DNA from: Thiodubiliella sp900128405
Lineage (GTDB): Bacteria > Pseudomonadota > Gammaproteobacteria > PS1 > Pseudothioglobaceae
DNA: 64,000 nucleotides
Assembly (NCBI GenBank): GCA_963682085.1
Contig: OY821614.1
Coordinates: 1,550,001 to 1,614,000 of the forward strand
Direction of reading: 5' to 3'
Under the pieces are notes generated by a model. The model searched no databases, was not told where the DNA came from, and saw nothing but the letters and a program-made list of their open reading frames with translations. Shown piece after piece: positions 26,202 to 35,520 of this stretch. Positions within the stretch are counted from its first letter, which is position 1. Every line of letters starts with the position of its first letter. Both the position numbers and the translations under genes were made by a program.

Positions 26202-27677
26202 TTATTTAAACCATCCTTCATTTTCTCTTGCAGTTATAATCATAGTTGATGCCACTTCCTTGTCCATCTTTTGAATATCTAATAATTCATCAATTGACAA
26301 TTCTGCTAAATTTTCTACTGTCGTAATTTCTGCCTCAATTAACACCTGTGCCAAATCCTCACTAACGCCTTCAACACTCATTAGCAAGTCAGAAGATTCT
26401 GAATCACCTAAAGCTTGGACAAGTTGTGCATCGGAAGCACGCTCTTGCAACTCTTCAACCATTGAGACATCAAACTCTTCAATATTTTCCAAACTGGTGG
26501 CATCGGCATCGGCAATATCATCAACACTAACAAAGCCTTCATCAATTAATACACCTGCCACTTCAGAGTCAACGCCTAATTGTTCAGCTAATTTGTTGCT
26601 AATTTTTTGATTCTCTTTCTCTTGTTTATCATTGGATTCACTCGTTGACATTACATTTAGCTTCCAGTCAGTAAGACGCGATGCCAATTTAATATTTTGA
26701 CCACCACGGCCAATTGCCAATGCCAACTGATCTTCTTCAACGGCAATATCCATTGAGTTTCTATCTTCGTCAACCACAATAGAACTTACTTCTGCTGGTG
26801 CCATAGCATTAATCACATATTGTGCAGGGTCTTCATCCCATAAAATAACATCTACACGCTCGCCATTCAATTCATTTGATACTGCTTGCACGCGTGAACC
26901 ACGCATACCAATGCATGAGCCAATTGGATCTAGGCGTTTGTCTTTGGATTTCACTGCCAACTTTGAGCGTAAACCCGGATCACGACTGGCACCCATGATT
27001 TCAATAACACCCTCAGAAATCTCTGGCACTTCCATCTCAAACAATTCAATCATCATTTCAGGCACAGTGCGACTTAAGAAAATCTGTGCGCCTCGTGGGC
27101 TTGATTTCACTTCTTTAATATAAGCCTTTAGACGGTCATTCTTACGAATAGATTCGTTTGGAATTAAATCAAATTTAGAAATCATTCCATCAGCGGCACC
27201 CATATCAACATAAACATTACCACGATCAACACGCTTCACAGTTACCATGATAACTTCGCCTACACGCTTAGTGTAATCAGCAACAATTACCTCTCTTTCG
27301 GCTTCACGCATTTTTTGAATAATAACTTGCTTAACGATTTGTGCAGCGATGCGACCAAACTCTTCGGTCTTCATTGGTTCGCGTACAAAATCATCCACCT
27401 CTACGCCGTTTGCGTCCTTGGCATGAATGTGCAATGTTGCATCAAACTCAGTGCCGTCATCATCCACAAAATTATCACCATCTACAATAACCATCCACTG
27501 CCTAAAAGTAGAAAAATCACCCGTTTTCCTATCAATTTCAACATAAGCATCAATATTATGTCGTTTTTTGGTTGCAACTGCCATTGCTTCTTCTAATGCC
27601 TCAAAAACATCCTCTTTAGAAATGTTCTTTTCGTTAGAAATTGCCTCAACCATTAAAAATAATTCTTTACTTTCCAC
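26202..27677 (-). CDS. nusA: Transcription termination/antitermination protein NusA
   Basis: A 491-residue RNA polymerase partner that modulates pausing, termination and antitermination. Visible parts are the N-terminal polymerase-binding domain, the S1 domain (about 135-200, GEVIMVTVKRVDRGNVYVDMG), two KH domains with GSCIGMRGSRVQ and AIGRGGQNIKLAS, and two C-terminal acidic repeats of helix-hairpin-helix type. Length matches E. coli NusA (495). It lies 9 bases after rimP. Confidence 0.98.
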   Translation of the reverse strand: MESKELFLMVEAISNEKNISKEDVFEALEEAMAVATKKRHNIDAYVEIDRKTGDFSTFRQWMVIVDGDNFVDDDGTEFDATLHIHAKDANGVEVDDFVREPMKTEEFGRIAAQIVKQVIIQKMREAEREVIVADYTKRVGEVIMVTVKRVDRGNVYVDMGAADGMISKFDLIPNESIRKNDRLKAYIKEVKSSPRGAQIFLSRTVPEMMIELFEMEVPEISEGVIEIMGASRDPGLRSKLAVKSKDKRLDPIGSCIGMRGSRVQAVSNELNGERVDVILWDEDPAQYVINAMAPAEVSSIVVDEDRNSMDIAVEEDQLALAIGRGGQNIKLASRLTDWKLNVMSTSESNDKQEKENQKISNKLAEQLGVDSEVAGVLIDEGFVSVDDIADADATSLENIEEFDVSMVEELQERASDAQLVQALGDSESSDLLMSVEGVSEDLAQVLIEAEITTVENLAELSIDELLDIQKMDKEVASTMIITARENEGWFK

Positions 27678-27686
27678 TTTTTTCTC

Positions 27687-28148
27687 CTAAAAATGTGCCA
27701 CTAAATTTGCTTTTTCAATTAAATCAATATCCAATTTATGGCTACCTGTATTTGTCATTAACTCAATACTGTTGTTGTTTTCACTCACGCTACCGATAAC
27801 GCCCTTAAATTTCCTTTGACCTTTAATTGGTCTTAATAATCTCAAAGTAATATCGTTGCCTAAAAATCTCTGGTAATGCTTAATATGAAATAACGGTCGT
27901 TCAATGCCCGGTGATGATACTTCCAAATTATACGGCATTGTAATCGGGTCCTCTACATCAAAAATACTACTCAACTGACGCGACACCGTTTCACAATCGC
28001 TCAGCCCAATACCCTGCTCTGAATCAATATAAACTCTCAAGATACTGTGCTTACCACTAGCAACATACTCAATGCCCACCAATTCATAGCCCATATCTTC
28101 AATTACTGGCTGAATTAATACTTCAATTTTATCCGTAATTTTTGCCAT
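27687..28148 (-). CDS. rimP: Ribosome maturation factor RimP
   Basis: A small factor for 30S subunit maturation. Motifs are GYELVGIEYV near the start, DSEQGIGLSDCETVSRQLS, and EVSSPGIERPL, the family signature. I start it at the ATG at 28148 (MAKITDK, 153 residues), which has AAGG about 11 bases upstream. A TTG six codons earlier would extend the frame but has no support. It is first of the rimP-nusA-infB-rbfA-truB operon, after the initiator tRNA and its terminator-like hairpin. Confidence 0.95.
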   Translation of the reverse strand: MAKITDKIEVLIQPVIEDMGYELVGIEYVASGKHSILRVYIDSEQGIGLSDCETVSRQLSSIFDVEDPITMPYNLEVSSPGIERPLFHIKHYQRFLGNDITLRLLRPIKGQRKFKGVIGSVSENNNSIELMTNTGSHKLDIDLIEKANLVAHF

Positions 28149-28171
28149 ATTAAAACAAACCTTCAATAAAA

Positions 28172-28191
28172 ACCCCCCTAAAAAGGGGGGT
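28172..28191 (-). terminator. Terminator between tRNA-fMet and rimP
   Basis: On the minus strand ACCCCCC-TTTTT-AGGGGGG style pairing (six G-C pairs) is followed by TTTTTATTG. It lies just after tRNA-fMet and before rimP, so it can separate tRNA output from the translation-factor operon or act as an attenuator. Confidence 0.85.
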
Positions 28192-28201
28192 CGTGATTAT
28201 T

Positions 28202-28278
<77 letters not shown>

Positions 28279-28345
28279 CTAAAGAAAGTGGATTATACAC
28301 TGATATAACATTATGTCCAGTAAAAATAAAAATGTGAGCTATATA

Positions 28346-28470
28346 ATAATGATTAACAAAATTCAATTTTTTCCGACTTGGTAAGTTATCAAACCTTATC
28401 TTAGTGGGAATAATGCTAGATTTAAGGAATTATTAAGTGGGAAGGGCGGTGATTACTGGCTATTCATTTT
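28346..28470. repeat. Decayed relative of the MITE at 12074-12233
   Basis: The left part AATGATTAACAAAATTCAAT and the following ACTTGGTAA match the left arm of the intact MITE (AATGATTAACAGAATTCAAT, ACTTGGTA), and the right part ends in GGCTATTCAT, like GATTATTCAT of the intact copy. The outer GAGACC ends are not recognisable. It fills most of the spacer between the tRNA-fMet gene and gshB. Confidence 0.6.
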
Positions 28471-28521
28471 ATTTTTGAAAATGGCATAACAAAAAACCAC
28501 TCTATCTCAAGAAGGTTTAAG

Positions 28522-28550
28522 TTCTTACATAATAAAGGGTCTTGTATAAT
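28522..28550 (+). promoter_or_regulatory. Promoter of gshB, probably giving a leaderless mRNA
   Basis: A perfect -10 TATAAT is at 28545-28550, with TTCTTA 17 bases upstream as a weak -35. The expected start of transcription falls at or next to the A of the ATG at 28558, and no ribosome binding site precedes that ATG. Confidence 0.55.
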
Positions 28551-28557
28551 CATTGTC

Positions 28558-29517
28558 ATGAAAATTGCCATACTAATGGATGATATTGCCAATATCAATC
28601 CAAAAAAAGATTCCTCGCTGGCTATGATGCTGGAGGCTGTGCGTCGTGGTTGGGAAGTTTGGACATTTGACACTACGGATTTATTTGCAGACAAAAGTGG
28701 TGTTTATGCATGCACTTCGCAAACTTTGGTAACTGACAATCTTGAACATTGGTTTGAAAAACGGCCTAGTCAAACAATGCCACTTAGTGATTTTAATGTG
28801 ATTTTGATGCGCAAAGACCCGCCATTTGATATGAATTATATTTACGCCACCTACTTTTTAGAACAAGCAGAAAAACAAGGGGTGCTGGTTGTCAATAAGC
28901 CACAATCTCTGCGTGATGCCAACGAAAAATTATTTGCGCTTAACTTTCCACACTGCATGCCAAAAACACTGGTTAGTAGTAATCAAACACAAATTAACGC
29001 CTTTATTAACGAACAAGAAACAGCGGTGGTCAAGCCACTAGATGGCATGGGTGGACACGATATTTTTAAATTCAAAGCAGGCGATGATGAAATAAACACA
29101 ACCTTGGAACGCCTAACAAATAACGGTAAACAGCCTATTATGGTGCAAGAATTTTTGCCTGATATTGTCAAAGGCGATAAACGCATTCTACTCATTAATG
29201 GTAAGCCGATTGATTATTGTCTAGCTCGTATCCCTGCCAAAGGTAATTTCAAGGGCAACCTTGCGGCAGGTGCTACGGGAGTTGGTCAATCACTCAGCAA
29301 GCGTGACTATTATTTATGCGAACAAATTGCACCCACGCTAAAGGCTAAAGGCCTAGTGTTTGTTGGATTAGATGTTATTGGTAATTATATTACTGAAATC
29401 AATGTAACTAGCCCGACTTGCATTCGTGAACTTGATACACAATTTAATCTAAATATTGCTGGTGTATTATTTGATGCTATTGAGCAAAAAATCAAATCTC
29501 AAAAAATAACCTCTTAA
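28558..29517 (+). CDS. gshB: Glutathione synthetase
   Basis: A 319-residue ATP-grasp enzyme that adds glycine to gamma-glutamylcysteine. The start MKIAILMDDIANINPKKDSS aligns with E. coli GshB from its first residues, which fixes the ATG. Later motifs are MRKDPPFDMNYIYATYFLE, the flexible-loop segment VVKPLDGMGGHDIF, and the C-terminal GLDVIGNYITEINVTSPTC. Length is normal (E. coli 316). gshA is not in the window. It converges on fluC (1-base gap). Confidence 0.97.
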   Translation: MKIAILMDDIANINPKKDSSLAMMLEAVRRGWEVWTFDTTDLFADKSGVYACTSQTLVTDNLEHWFEKRPSQTMPLSDFNVILMRKDPPFDMNYIYATYFLEQAEKQGVLVVNKPQSLRDANEKLFALNFPHCMPKTLVSSNQTQINAFINEQETAVVKPLDGMGGHDIFKFKAGDDEINTTLERLTNNGKQPIMVQEFLPDIVKGDKRILLINGKPIDYCLARIPAKGNFKGNLAAGATGVGQSLSKRDYYLCEQIAPTLKAKGLVFVGLDVIGNYITEINVTSPTCIRELDTQFNLNIAGVLFDAIEQKIKSQKITS

Positions 29518-29892
29518 TTATCGAGTTAATACCACACCAAAACCTGTTGCTGCCAATGACAAAAATACATTCAACAAAAGATTAAGACTGGCTTGCCCAT
29601 AATGTCCATAACTAATCATTTCAACCGATTCTAAAGACAAAGTTGACATTGTGGTCAAAGAACCTGTCATACCCACTATTAACAGTAAACGATACACCTC
29701 ACTCAACTCAGCTTTTAAGATAACCCCCACCAACATACCCGCCAAAAATGAGCCAACAATATTCGCACTCAATGTGCCATAAGGAAAAGCCGACCCAAAA
29801 ATACCATTCATTAATAGCGTTAAATAATAACGCACACTTGCCCCAATCATTGCACCGATGCCAATCGCCAATACAGTTGGAAAAAAAGTCAT
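29518..29892 (-). CDS. crcB: Fluoride ion channel Fluc/CrcB
   Basis: A 124-residue membrane protein with four hydrophobic helices. It forms dual-topology dimers that export fluoride. Typical elements are GAMIGASVRYYL near the start, PYGTLSANIVGSFLAGML in helix 2 and GMTGSLTTMSTLSLE in the broken helix 3, which holds the fluoride-pore Thr/Ser and the central sodium site. The start overlaps the rarA stop by 4 bases. No fluoride riboswitch was recognised upstream; regulation would follow rarA. Confidence 0.95.
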   Translation of the reverse strand: MTFFPTVLAIGIGAMIGASVRYYLTLLMNGIFGSAFPYGTLSANIVGSFLAGMLVGVILKAELSEVYRLLLIVGMTGSLTTMSTLSLESVEMISYGHYGQASLNLLLNVFLSLAATGFGVVLTR

Positions 29893-31133
29893 TCTGTGCC
29901 TCTAAGTTGTTGTAATTTACCTCTAATTTTAATCTCTAACCCTCTATCCACAGGCTGATAATAAACTTGCTCGCCCAAACTATTAGGAAAATAAGTTTGC
30001 CCCTTAGTAATGCCACCTACCTCATCATGTGCATAACGATAATTCTCACCATAACCCAACGCATTCATCAAATCCGTTGGTGCATTGCACAAATGCTTAG
30101 GCACTGGTAAATCTCCAGTCTCTTGTGCCTCACTCATCGCCTGATTAAATGCCTTGTAAACCGCATTAGATTTAGGCGCAACAGCACAATACACCGCTGC
30201 TTGTGCAATTGCTCGATTGCCCTCTTTAGCGCCCACCCGTTCATACACATTCCACGCATTTAAAGCAATTTCCAGTGCCCTAGGATCCGCATTGCCAATG
30301 TCTTCCGAAGCAATCGCCAGCAATCGCCTAGCAATGGTTTTCGCATCACAACCTGCCACCAACATCCTTGCCATCCAATACAAAGCCCCATCAGGAGACG
30401 AACCACGCACCGACTTATGAAAAGCCGATAATTGCTGATAAAAAACATCTCCACCCTTATCAAAAACGCTGATTTTTTCCTGCAACAACTGCCCCACCGA
30501 TGCCACATCCAACTTACCCAACTTAGCCAGCGCAATTTGCTCAACAACATTAATCAACCGCCGCGCATCTCCGCCACTCGCATTCACAATACACTGCTGT
30601 GCATCTTCATCCATCAAAGCCAAATTTTCATGCACCAAAGCCCGTTGCAATATCTGCATCAACTCAGTCGCATTCAACGGCTCAAGCACATGCACACTTA
30701 ATCGTGAAAGCAATGCACGATTCAATTCAAACGATGGATTTTCAGTCGTTGCCCCAATCAGCGTAATTAACCCAGATTCAATATGTGGCAAAAACCCGTC
30801 CTGCTGTGCTTTATTAAACCGATGAATCTCATCCACAAATAACACCGTTTTCTGCCCAATATTTTGAAACTTCTTAGCATTCTCCACCACCACCCTAAGT
30901 TCCTTCACCCCATCCAACACCGCACTCATCTGTGCAAAATGCCCCTCAACCTGCCGACATATAATCCTTGCCAAAGTCGTCTTCCCCGTGCCAGACGGTC
31001 CCCACAAAATCATTGAATGCAAACGCTTATTATCAATCGCCTGTCTCAACGGATGTGCATCACTCAACAAATGCGACTGCCCAAAGAACGCCTCTAAAGT
31101 TTGTGGTCTTAAATTTTCAGCTAAAGGTTGCAT
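29889..31133 (-). CDS. rarA: Replication-associated recombination ATPase RarA (MgsA)
   Basis: A 414-residue AAA+ ATPase related to clamp loaders that acts at stalled replication forks. Walker A is GPSGTGKTTLA at about residues 45-55, Walker B is VLFVDEIHRFNKAQQD, and GATTENPSFELNRALLSR holds sensor 1 and the arginine finger. The C-terminal half carries the MgsA tetramer domain (SAFHKSVRGSSPDGALYWMARML). Length is near E. coli RarA (447), lacking some N-terminal residues. It is coupled to crcB. Confidence 0.95.
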   Translation of the reverse strand: MQPLAENLRPQTLEAFFGQSHLLSDAHPLRQAIDNKRLHSMILWGPSGTGKTTLARIICRQVEGHFAQMSAVLDGVKELRVVVENAKKFQNIGQKTVLFVDEIHRFNKAQQDGFLPHIESGLITLIGATTENPSFELNRALLSRLSVHVLEPLNATELMQILQRALVHENLALMDEDAQQCIVNASGGDARRLINVVEQIALAKLGKLDVASVGQLLQEKISVFDKGGDVFYQQLSAFHKSVRGSSPDGALYWMARMLVAGCDAKTIARRLLAIASEDIGNADPRALEIALNAWNVYERVGAKEGNRAIAQAAVYCAVAPKSNAVYKAFNQAMSEAQETGDLPVPKHLCNAPTDLMNALGYGENYRYAHDEVGGITKGQTYFPNSLGEQVYYQPVDRGLEIKIRGKLQQLRGTE

Positions 31134-31560
31134 AATTTATCCATTGAATTGACCCTGCATTTATCAAATACAAGTTTATTTTCTGCTATTATAATCGCCA
31201 AGCTGGAATTATGTAAATTGATGTTTGCCTGCTTGCATAACATGCAATATTTTAGATTGATAAAATTAAAAAATACAACACTTTTGTATGGTTTTGTTTC
31301 AGCAGGAAGTTTTTTATATAAATATGCAAAGACTTCTAACAATTTAAGTGAAAAAGTGTTTTATTCTATAATCCTCAGTTTTATTGGAGTGAATTCCACA
31401 CTTTATCAACATAATGTTTAGCTATAATTTTTATCTGTAGTTTTTTGGTAACTCAATATATGGCACTGTCTTTATGACTTGGATTGAAACGATATAGCGT
31501 GGAAAACTTAAAAAAAGTAAGCTGTAATGTAACTTTTTTACAATAAAGACACTTAAGAAG
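31134..31560. other. Intergenic region without a supported gene
   Basis: About 430 bases between rarA and a dead outer-membrane-protein gene. A 97-codon frame on the plus strand (31128-31421) and a 73-codon frame on the minus strand overlap each other and have no recognisable family, ribosome site or coding-like composition. This looks like decayed or non-coding DNA. Confidence 0.45.
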
Positions 31561-32007
31561 ATGAAAAAAATAAATGCTTTAATATTAGCTGGAATGTTGT
31601 CAATGCCAATATGCTGGAGAAATGCCAATTGAAGCTGGTATAGGCACCAATTATGGCGGTATAGTTGGTGCAACTATTAGTAAACCAATAAACTCAAAAA
31701 TAGAATTATTTGCTGGAGCGGGCATATCGGGTAGTAAAGTTGGGTATACTGCTGGTGGTAGATACTATATTAATGACTTTATTCGTCTCATCGCAAATAT
31801 GGCACTAACGCCTTAGTTAAAGAAATTGATGGCACTCTTACTGTTTTTGAAGGATTGAATTTTGGTGTAGACCATCTTAGCGCAAATGGATGGGCGGTTG
31901 GTTTAATGTATTCTGACACATCAAAAGCAGAGGGTAGAGCAGAAGAATTAAATTTCACTAAACAGTCTTCTAGAAAAATTAAAATATCTTTGGGATATCG
32001 CTGGTAA
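31561..32007 (+). pseudogene. Small outer-membrane beta-barrel protein, frameshifted
   Basis: An ATG at 31561 begins a signal peptide (MKKINALILAGMLSMP). The frame is lost near 31610-31622 and resumes one base over at MPIEAGIGTNYGG. It is lost again near 31790-31800 and resumes as KYGTNALVKEIDG, ending SLGYRW with the terminal aromatic residue typical of outer-membrane barrels. Alternating strands such as ELFAGAGISGSKVGYTAGGRYY support a ~145-residue barrel. Two independent shifts argue for a true pseudogene rather than a read error. Confidence 0.75.
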
Positions 32008-32119
32008 CAACCTTCCCTAATTTAAATATAAGTTGTAAATATAACAACGCTTCTTGTCGGGCATACCTTTTTATACCAAGATAACTTAGGCACACTATAA
32101 AGATAAAACCAAATAAAAA

Positions 32120-33406
32120 CTATTTTTTCTTCAAACGCTCAATACCCAATATTTTAAAAATGTATTTTTGATATGCAGGCTCTGAGTTACCTGTTTTCAT
32201 ATTACGAATAAAGAATTTCTCAAAGGCAATTTTTGCTAAATGCATCATTTTTCCTTTTTTTGCCCAAGTTACATTTCTCGGTGGAATTTGTGGCATGGCA
32301 ATAAACGCCGCACCTGTGTCGCCCATATCAGCAATACAAACTGCATTCCAAGTTGGAATATTTGATGGGGCTTCGCCATTAATCATATCTTCAATATTAT
32401 GCACCACTGCGGTTACCATGGATTCAATCATATAGCCCGTTTTAGGTGTGCCACACATAACAGGTGTCGCCTCAACAGGGGGGATAGCAATATTCACACC
32501 GACCGAAAAAATATTGTCTTTAACGGGAGATTGCTGATAGTCGTTTACCATTACAAAGCCACGAGGATTAACAAAACCAGAGGCAACATTTGCCAAATTA
32601 GCAACTGTATCAACGCCCTTAAAGGCTGGCAATAACATAGTATGCTTACTGGCGATTTCAATCGTTTTCAGCACTTCACCCTTATCATCACATTCGCTAA
32701 TAATTACCTTGTTAGCCTCAACTTTATCAACTTTAGAATTGGTGTGCCATTTAATGTGGCGATGCCTAAATTCAGATTCTAACAACCCCTTGGAATCACC
32801 AATACCACCTAAACCTAAATGCCCGATATAAGGCTCAGGAGTAACAAAAGTTATGGGACACTTATCACGAATACCGCGTTTTTTCAAATCAGTATCCATA
32901 ATTGCGGCAAATTCATAAGCAGGACCAAAACAAGAGGCACCTTGCACTGCACCTACAACGATTGAGCCACCACCATTAGCACAGAAATCTTCCCATTCTT
33001 GACGGGCAATTTCGGCATGTGCCGTGGTGCAAATAGAAATGCTATGTCCCTCTGGGCCTAAGCCTTCAACTTCGTCAAATGCTAATTTAGGACCCGTGGC
33101 TAAAACCAAATAATCATAGTCAACCACCTTGTCGCCAACCATAACTTGATTTTCGTCTGGTTTAATTTCAGTTGCCTCACCAATAATTAAATTAATTCCC
33201 TTGCGTTTTAACCTAGGTTCAAGCTCAATACTAATATCATTTTCAGAACGCCAACCAACTGCTAGCCATGGATTTGAAGGAATAAAGTTAAAATTTGGGT
33301 TGTTCGAAATAACCGTTACTTCGTGTTCTTTACCTAATGTTTTCTTTATATCATAAGCAAACGGCAGTCCACCTGTGCTTGCACCAATTACAACAATATG
33401 TGCCAT
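32120..33406 (-). CDS. sqr: Sulfide:quinone oxidoreductase
   Basis: A 428-residue flavoprotein that oxidises sulfide to sulfur or polysulfide and reduces quinone at the membrane. An N-terminal FAD dinucleotide-binding fold (IVVIGASTGGLPFAYD) is followed by the three cysteines expected of SQR, at about 126 (SICTT), 159 (GASCFGPAYE) and 318 (VMCGTPKTGYM). An amphipathic, basic C-terminus fits membrane attachment. I start at the ATG at 33406, which has GGGGGAAG just upstream; a TTG four codons earlier is unlikely. It is divergent from the ATP synthase operon, so sulfide-driven electron flow and ATP synthesis are neighbours. Confidence 0.9.
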   Translation of the reverse strand: MAHIVVIGASTGGLPFAYDIKKTLGKEHEVTVISNNPNFNFIPSNPWLAVGWRSENDISIELEPRLKRKGINLIIGEATEIKPDENQVMVGDKVVDYDYLVLATGPKLAFDEVEGLGPEGHSISICTTAHAEIARQEWEDFCANGGGSIVVGAVQGASCFGPAYEFAAIMDTDLKKRGIRDKCPITFVTPEPYIGHLGLGGIGDSKGLLESEFRHRHIKWHTNSKVDKVEANKVIISECDDKGEVLKTIEIASKHTMLLPAFKGVDTVANLANVASGFVNPRGFVMVNDYQQSPVKDNIFSVGVNIAIPPVEATPVMCGTPKTGYMIESMVTAVVHNIEDMINGEAPSNIPTWNAVCIADMGDTGAAFIAMPQIPPRNVTWAKKGKMMHLAKIAFEKFFIRNMKTGNSEPAYQKYIFKILGIERLKKK

Positions 33407-33520
33407 ATCTTCCCCCAAATTATCTATATAAAAGTTTTAATTATTAAGTGTGTTGTTTTTATTGTCAAGTTTATAAGAATATCATTGTATTTTAATACAT
33501 AAAAACTCAATAAAATTGCT

Positions 33521-33549
33521 TTCAATCTTTGTTGCTTAGACTGTATAAT
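33521..33549 (+). promoter_or_regulatory. Likely promoter of the ATP synthase operon
   Basis: A perfect TATAAT at 33544-33549 with TTCAAT 17 bases upstream. It lies 43 bases before the atpI start, in the sqr-atpI divergent spacer. The -35 is weak. Confidence 0.55.
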
Positions 33550-33591
33550 TCACATTTTTTACTAGGTTTGTGATATTTTGAGGTTTTGGCA

Positions 33592-33927
33592 ATGAACAAC
33601 AATATGCCAAAAATTCAATTAGCCATTGTATTAACATCTATTGCTTATTTTTCTACAGTAGATGCGGGAATTTCTGCATTTTATGGGGGTGCCATCAGCT
33701 TGATTAACACCATGCTGATTAACAGACATACGCAGAAATGCTCAAATAATATGACGATGGATGCACAAACGAGCGTGGTAATGATGGTAGTTAGCGTCAT
33801 AACACGGATGATGATGGCTGCTGGTTTAATTCTAATCGGTTTTTTTCTATTAGAGTTAAATTCAGAGGCTTTAATTTTTGGATTGATTTTTGGGTTAATT
33901 GGTTTTTTAATAGATAAGGTTAAATAA
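33592..33927 (+). CDS. atpI: ATP synthase protein I
   Basis: A 111-residue membrane protein with four hydrophobic segments, in the AtpI family, which helps c-ring assembly or ion supply. FYGGAISLINTMLINR in the second segment and the position at the head of atpB-E-F-H-A-G-D-C identify it. I use the ATG at 33592, preceded by GAGG at 8 bases; a TTG two codons earlier is an alternative. Sequence conservation in this family is low, so context carries much weight. Confidence 0.85.
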   Translation: MNNNMPKIQLAIVLTSIAYFSTVDAGISAFYGGAISLINTMLINRHTQKCSNNMTMDAQTSVVMMVVSVITRMMMAAGLILIGFFLLELNSEALIFGLIFGLIGFLIDKVK

Positions 33928-33932
33928 AAATA

Positions 33933-34763
33933 ATGTCGGCAACAAATGGTTTAATGACTTCTAGCGAATACATTAAACATCACCTACAAAATTTAACATA
34001 CGGTCAATTCCCTGATGGTCATTGGGGCATTGCACATAGCGCAGAACAAGCGAAAGAGATGGGATTCTGGGCGCTTCACCTTGATACGCTAGGATTTTCA
34101 TTTATATTAGGCTCATTATTCTTAGCTGTATTTTATCTTGCTGGTAAAAATATGACGGTTAACACGCCCAGTGGCTTCCAAAATTTCATTGAAAGTATTA
34201 TTGACTTTGTAAATGAAAATATTCGTGGCTCCTTTAACGGGAACAATCCACTGGTTGCACCACTTGCCCTAACTTGCTTCATCTGGATTATTCTCATGAA
34301 TACGATGGACTTATTACCAATAGATTTATTACCAAAAATCGCATCATGGATAGGGGTTGACTATCTAAAAGTAGTGCCAACTGCAGACCCAAATGCCACT
34401 TTTGGTATGTCCTTAGGTATATTTATTTTAATGATTTACTACTCTATTAAAGAAAAGGGCGCTGGTGGTTTCGCCTCCGAACTGGCCTTTCATCCATTCG
34501 GTAAAGTCATGCTACCAGTGAATTTATTATTAGAGGGTGTTGGTCTTTTGGCCAAGCCAGTTTCTTTGGCTTTACGATTATTTGGCAATATGTATGCAGG
34601 TGAGTTAATTTTCATCCTAATCGCACTATTTCCGTATTGGATACAGTGGTCATTATCACTGCCATGGGCAATTTTTCACATTTTAATTGTATTGTTACAA
34701 GGGTTTATTTTTATGACTCTGGTAATTGTGTATATGGATATGGCTCACCAAAAAGAGCACTAA
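33933..34763 (+). CDS. atpB: ATP synthase Fo subunit a
   Basis: A 276-residue membrane subunit that forms the proton half-channels against the c-ring. The essential Arg is in the fourth-helix motif KPVSLALRLFGNMYAGELI, and the last helix has the conserved Gln in LLQGFIFMTLVIVYM. The length matches E. coli subunit a (271). It is separated from atpI by 5 bases. Confidence 0.97.
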   Translation: MSATNGLMTSSEYIKHHLQNLTYGQFPDGHWGIAHSAEQAKEMGFWALHLDTLGFSFILGSLFLAVFYLAGKNMTVNTPSGFQNFIESIIDFVNENIRGSFNGNNPLVAPLALTCFIWIILMNTMDLLPIDLLPKIASWIGVDYLKVVPTADPNATFGMSLGIFILMIYYSIKEKGAGGFASELAFHPFGKVMLPVNLLLEGVGLLAKPVSLALRLFGNMYAGELIFILIALFPYWIQWSLSLPWAIFHILIVLLQGFIFMTLVIVYMDMAHQKEH

Positions 34764-34787
34764 TTTTTTTAAAAAAGGAGTAAGAAA

Positions 34788-35015
34788 ATGGAACAAAGTA
34801 TAATATTTTTAGCAGGTGCAGTAGCAATGGGCTTAGGCGCACTAGGTGCGGCAATTGGCATTGGCACTTTAGGGTCAAAATTTTTAGAAAGTGTGGCTCG
34901 TCAACCTGAGTTATTACCTATGCTAAGAACACAAATGTTCATTGTCATGGGCTTAGTTGATGCATTGCCGATTATTGCACTTGCAATTGGCTTGTATTTA
35001 GTTTTTGCTGTATAA
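34788..35015 (+). CDS. atpE: ATP synthase Fo subunit c
   Basis: A 75-residue two-helix hairpin proteolipid. The polar loop ARQPELLPMLR joins the helices, and the proton-carrying Asp is in GLVDALPIIALAIGLYLVFAV. Lack of the Na+-type Gln/Glu/Ser ligands indicates proton coupling. AAGGAG precedes the ATG. Confidence 0.97.
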   Translation: MEQSIIFLAGAVAMGLGALGAAIGIGTLGSKFLESVARQPELLPMLRTQMFIVMGLVDALPIIALAIGLYLVFAV

Positions 35016-35040
35016 GTTATTATTTTAAAGGCATAAGACT

Positions 35041-35511
35041 ATGAACATCAATGCAACTTTGTTTGGGCAAATGATCATGTTCGCCATGTTTACATGGTTC
35101 TGTATGAAGTTTGTGTGGCCGCCAATTGTAGCGGCTATGGAAGAGCGTAAAAAACGCATCGAAAGCGGTTTAATTGCAGCAGAACGAGGATTGTCAGAAC
35201 ACAAAGAGGCACAACAAAAAGCACAAGAAATGCTAAATCAATCCAAAGATCAAGCCTCTGAAATTATTGCCAATGCCACCAAGCAAGCGTCCAACATAGT
35301 TGAAGATGCTAAAGGTGTCGCCTCTCAAGAAGCGCAACGCATTAAAACACAAGCGCAAACAGAAATTGAGCAAGAGTCTCAACGAGTGCGCAATGAGTTA
35401 AAAGACCAAGTGTCTGGCTTAGTTATGCAAGGTGTGCGTTCCGTCCTAGGGAAAGAAGTGGATGCTAAGACGCACCAAGGTATGTTAGAAAAATTATCAC
35501 AAACCTTATAG
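35041..35511 (+). CDS. atpF: ATP synthase Fo subunit b
   Basis: A 156-residue peripheral stalk subunit, with the same length as E. coli b. One N-terminal membrane helix (about residues 5-27, ending FVWPPIVAAMEERKKRIE, a strongly conserved junction) is followed by a long Ala/Gln/Glu-rich coiled coil. It forms a dimer joining subunit a to delta and F1. Confidence 0.97.
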   Translation: MNINATLFGQMIMFAMFTWFCMKFVWPPIVAAMEERKKRIESGLIAAERGLSEHKEAQQKAQEMLNQSKDQASEIIANATKQASNIVEDAKGVASQEAQRIKTQAQTEIEQESQRVRNELKDQVSGLVMQGVRSVLGKEVDAKTHQGMLEKLSQTL

Positions 35512-35520
35512 GCTGACCCA

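Noticed and set aside
31128..31421. A 97-codon plus-strand frame after rarA
   Set aside because: No ribosome site, no known family, overlaps another frame on the other strand, and composition is like non-coding AT-rich DNA.
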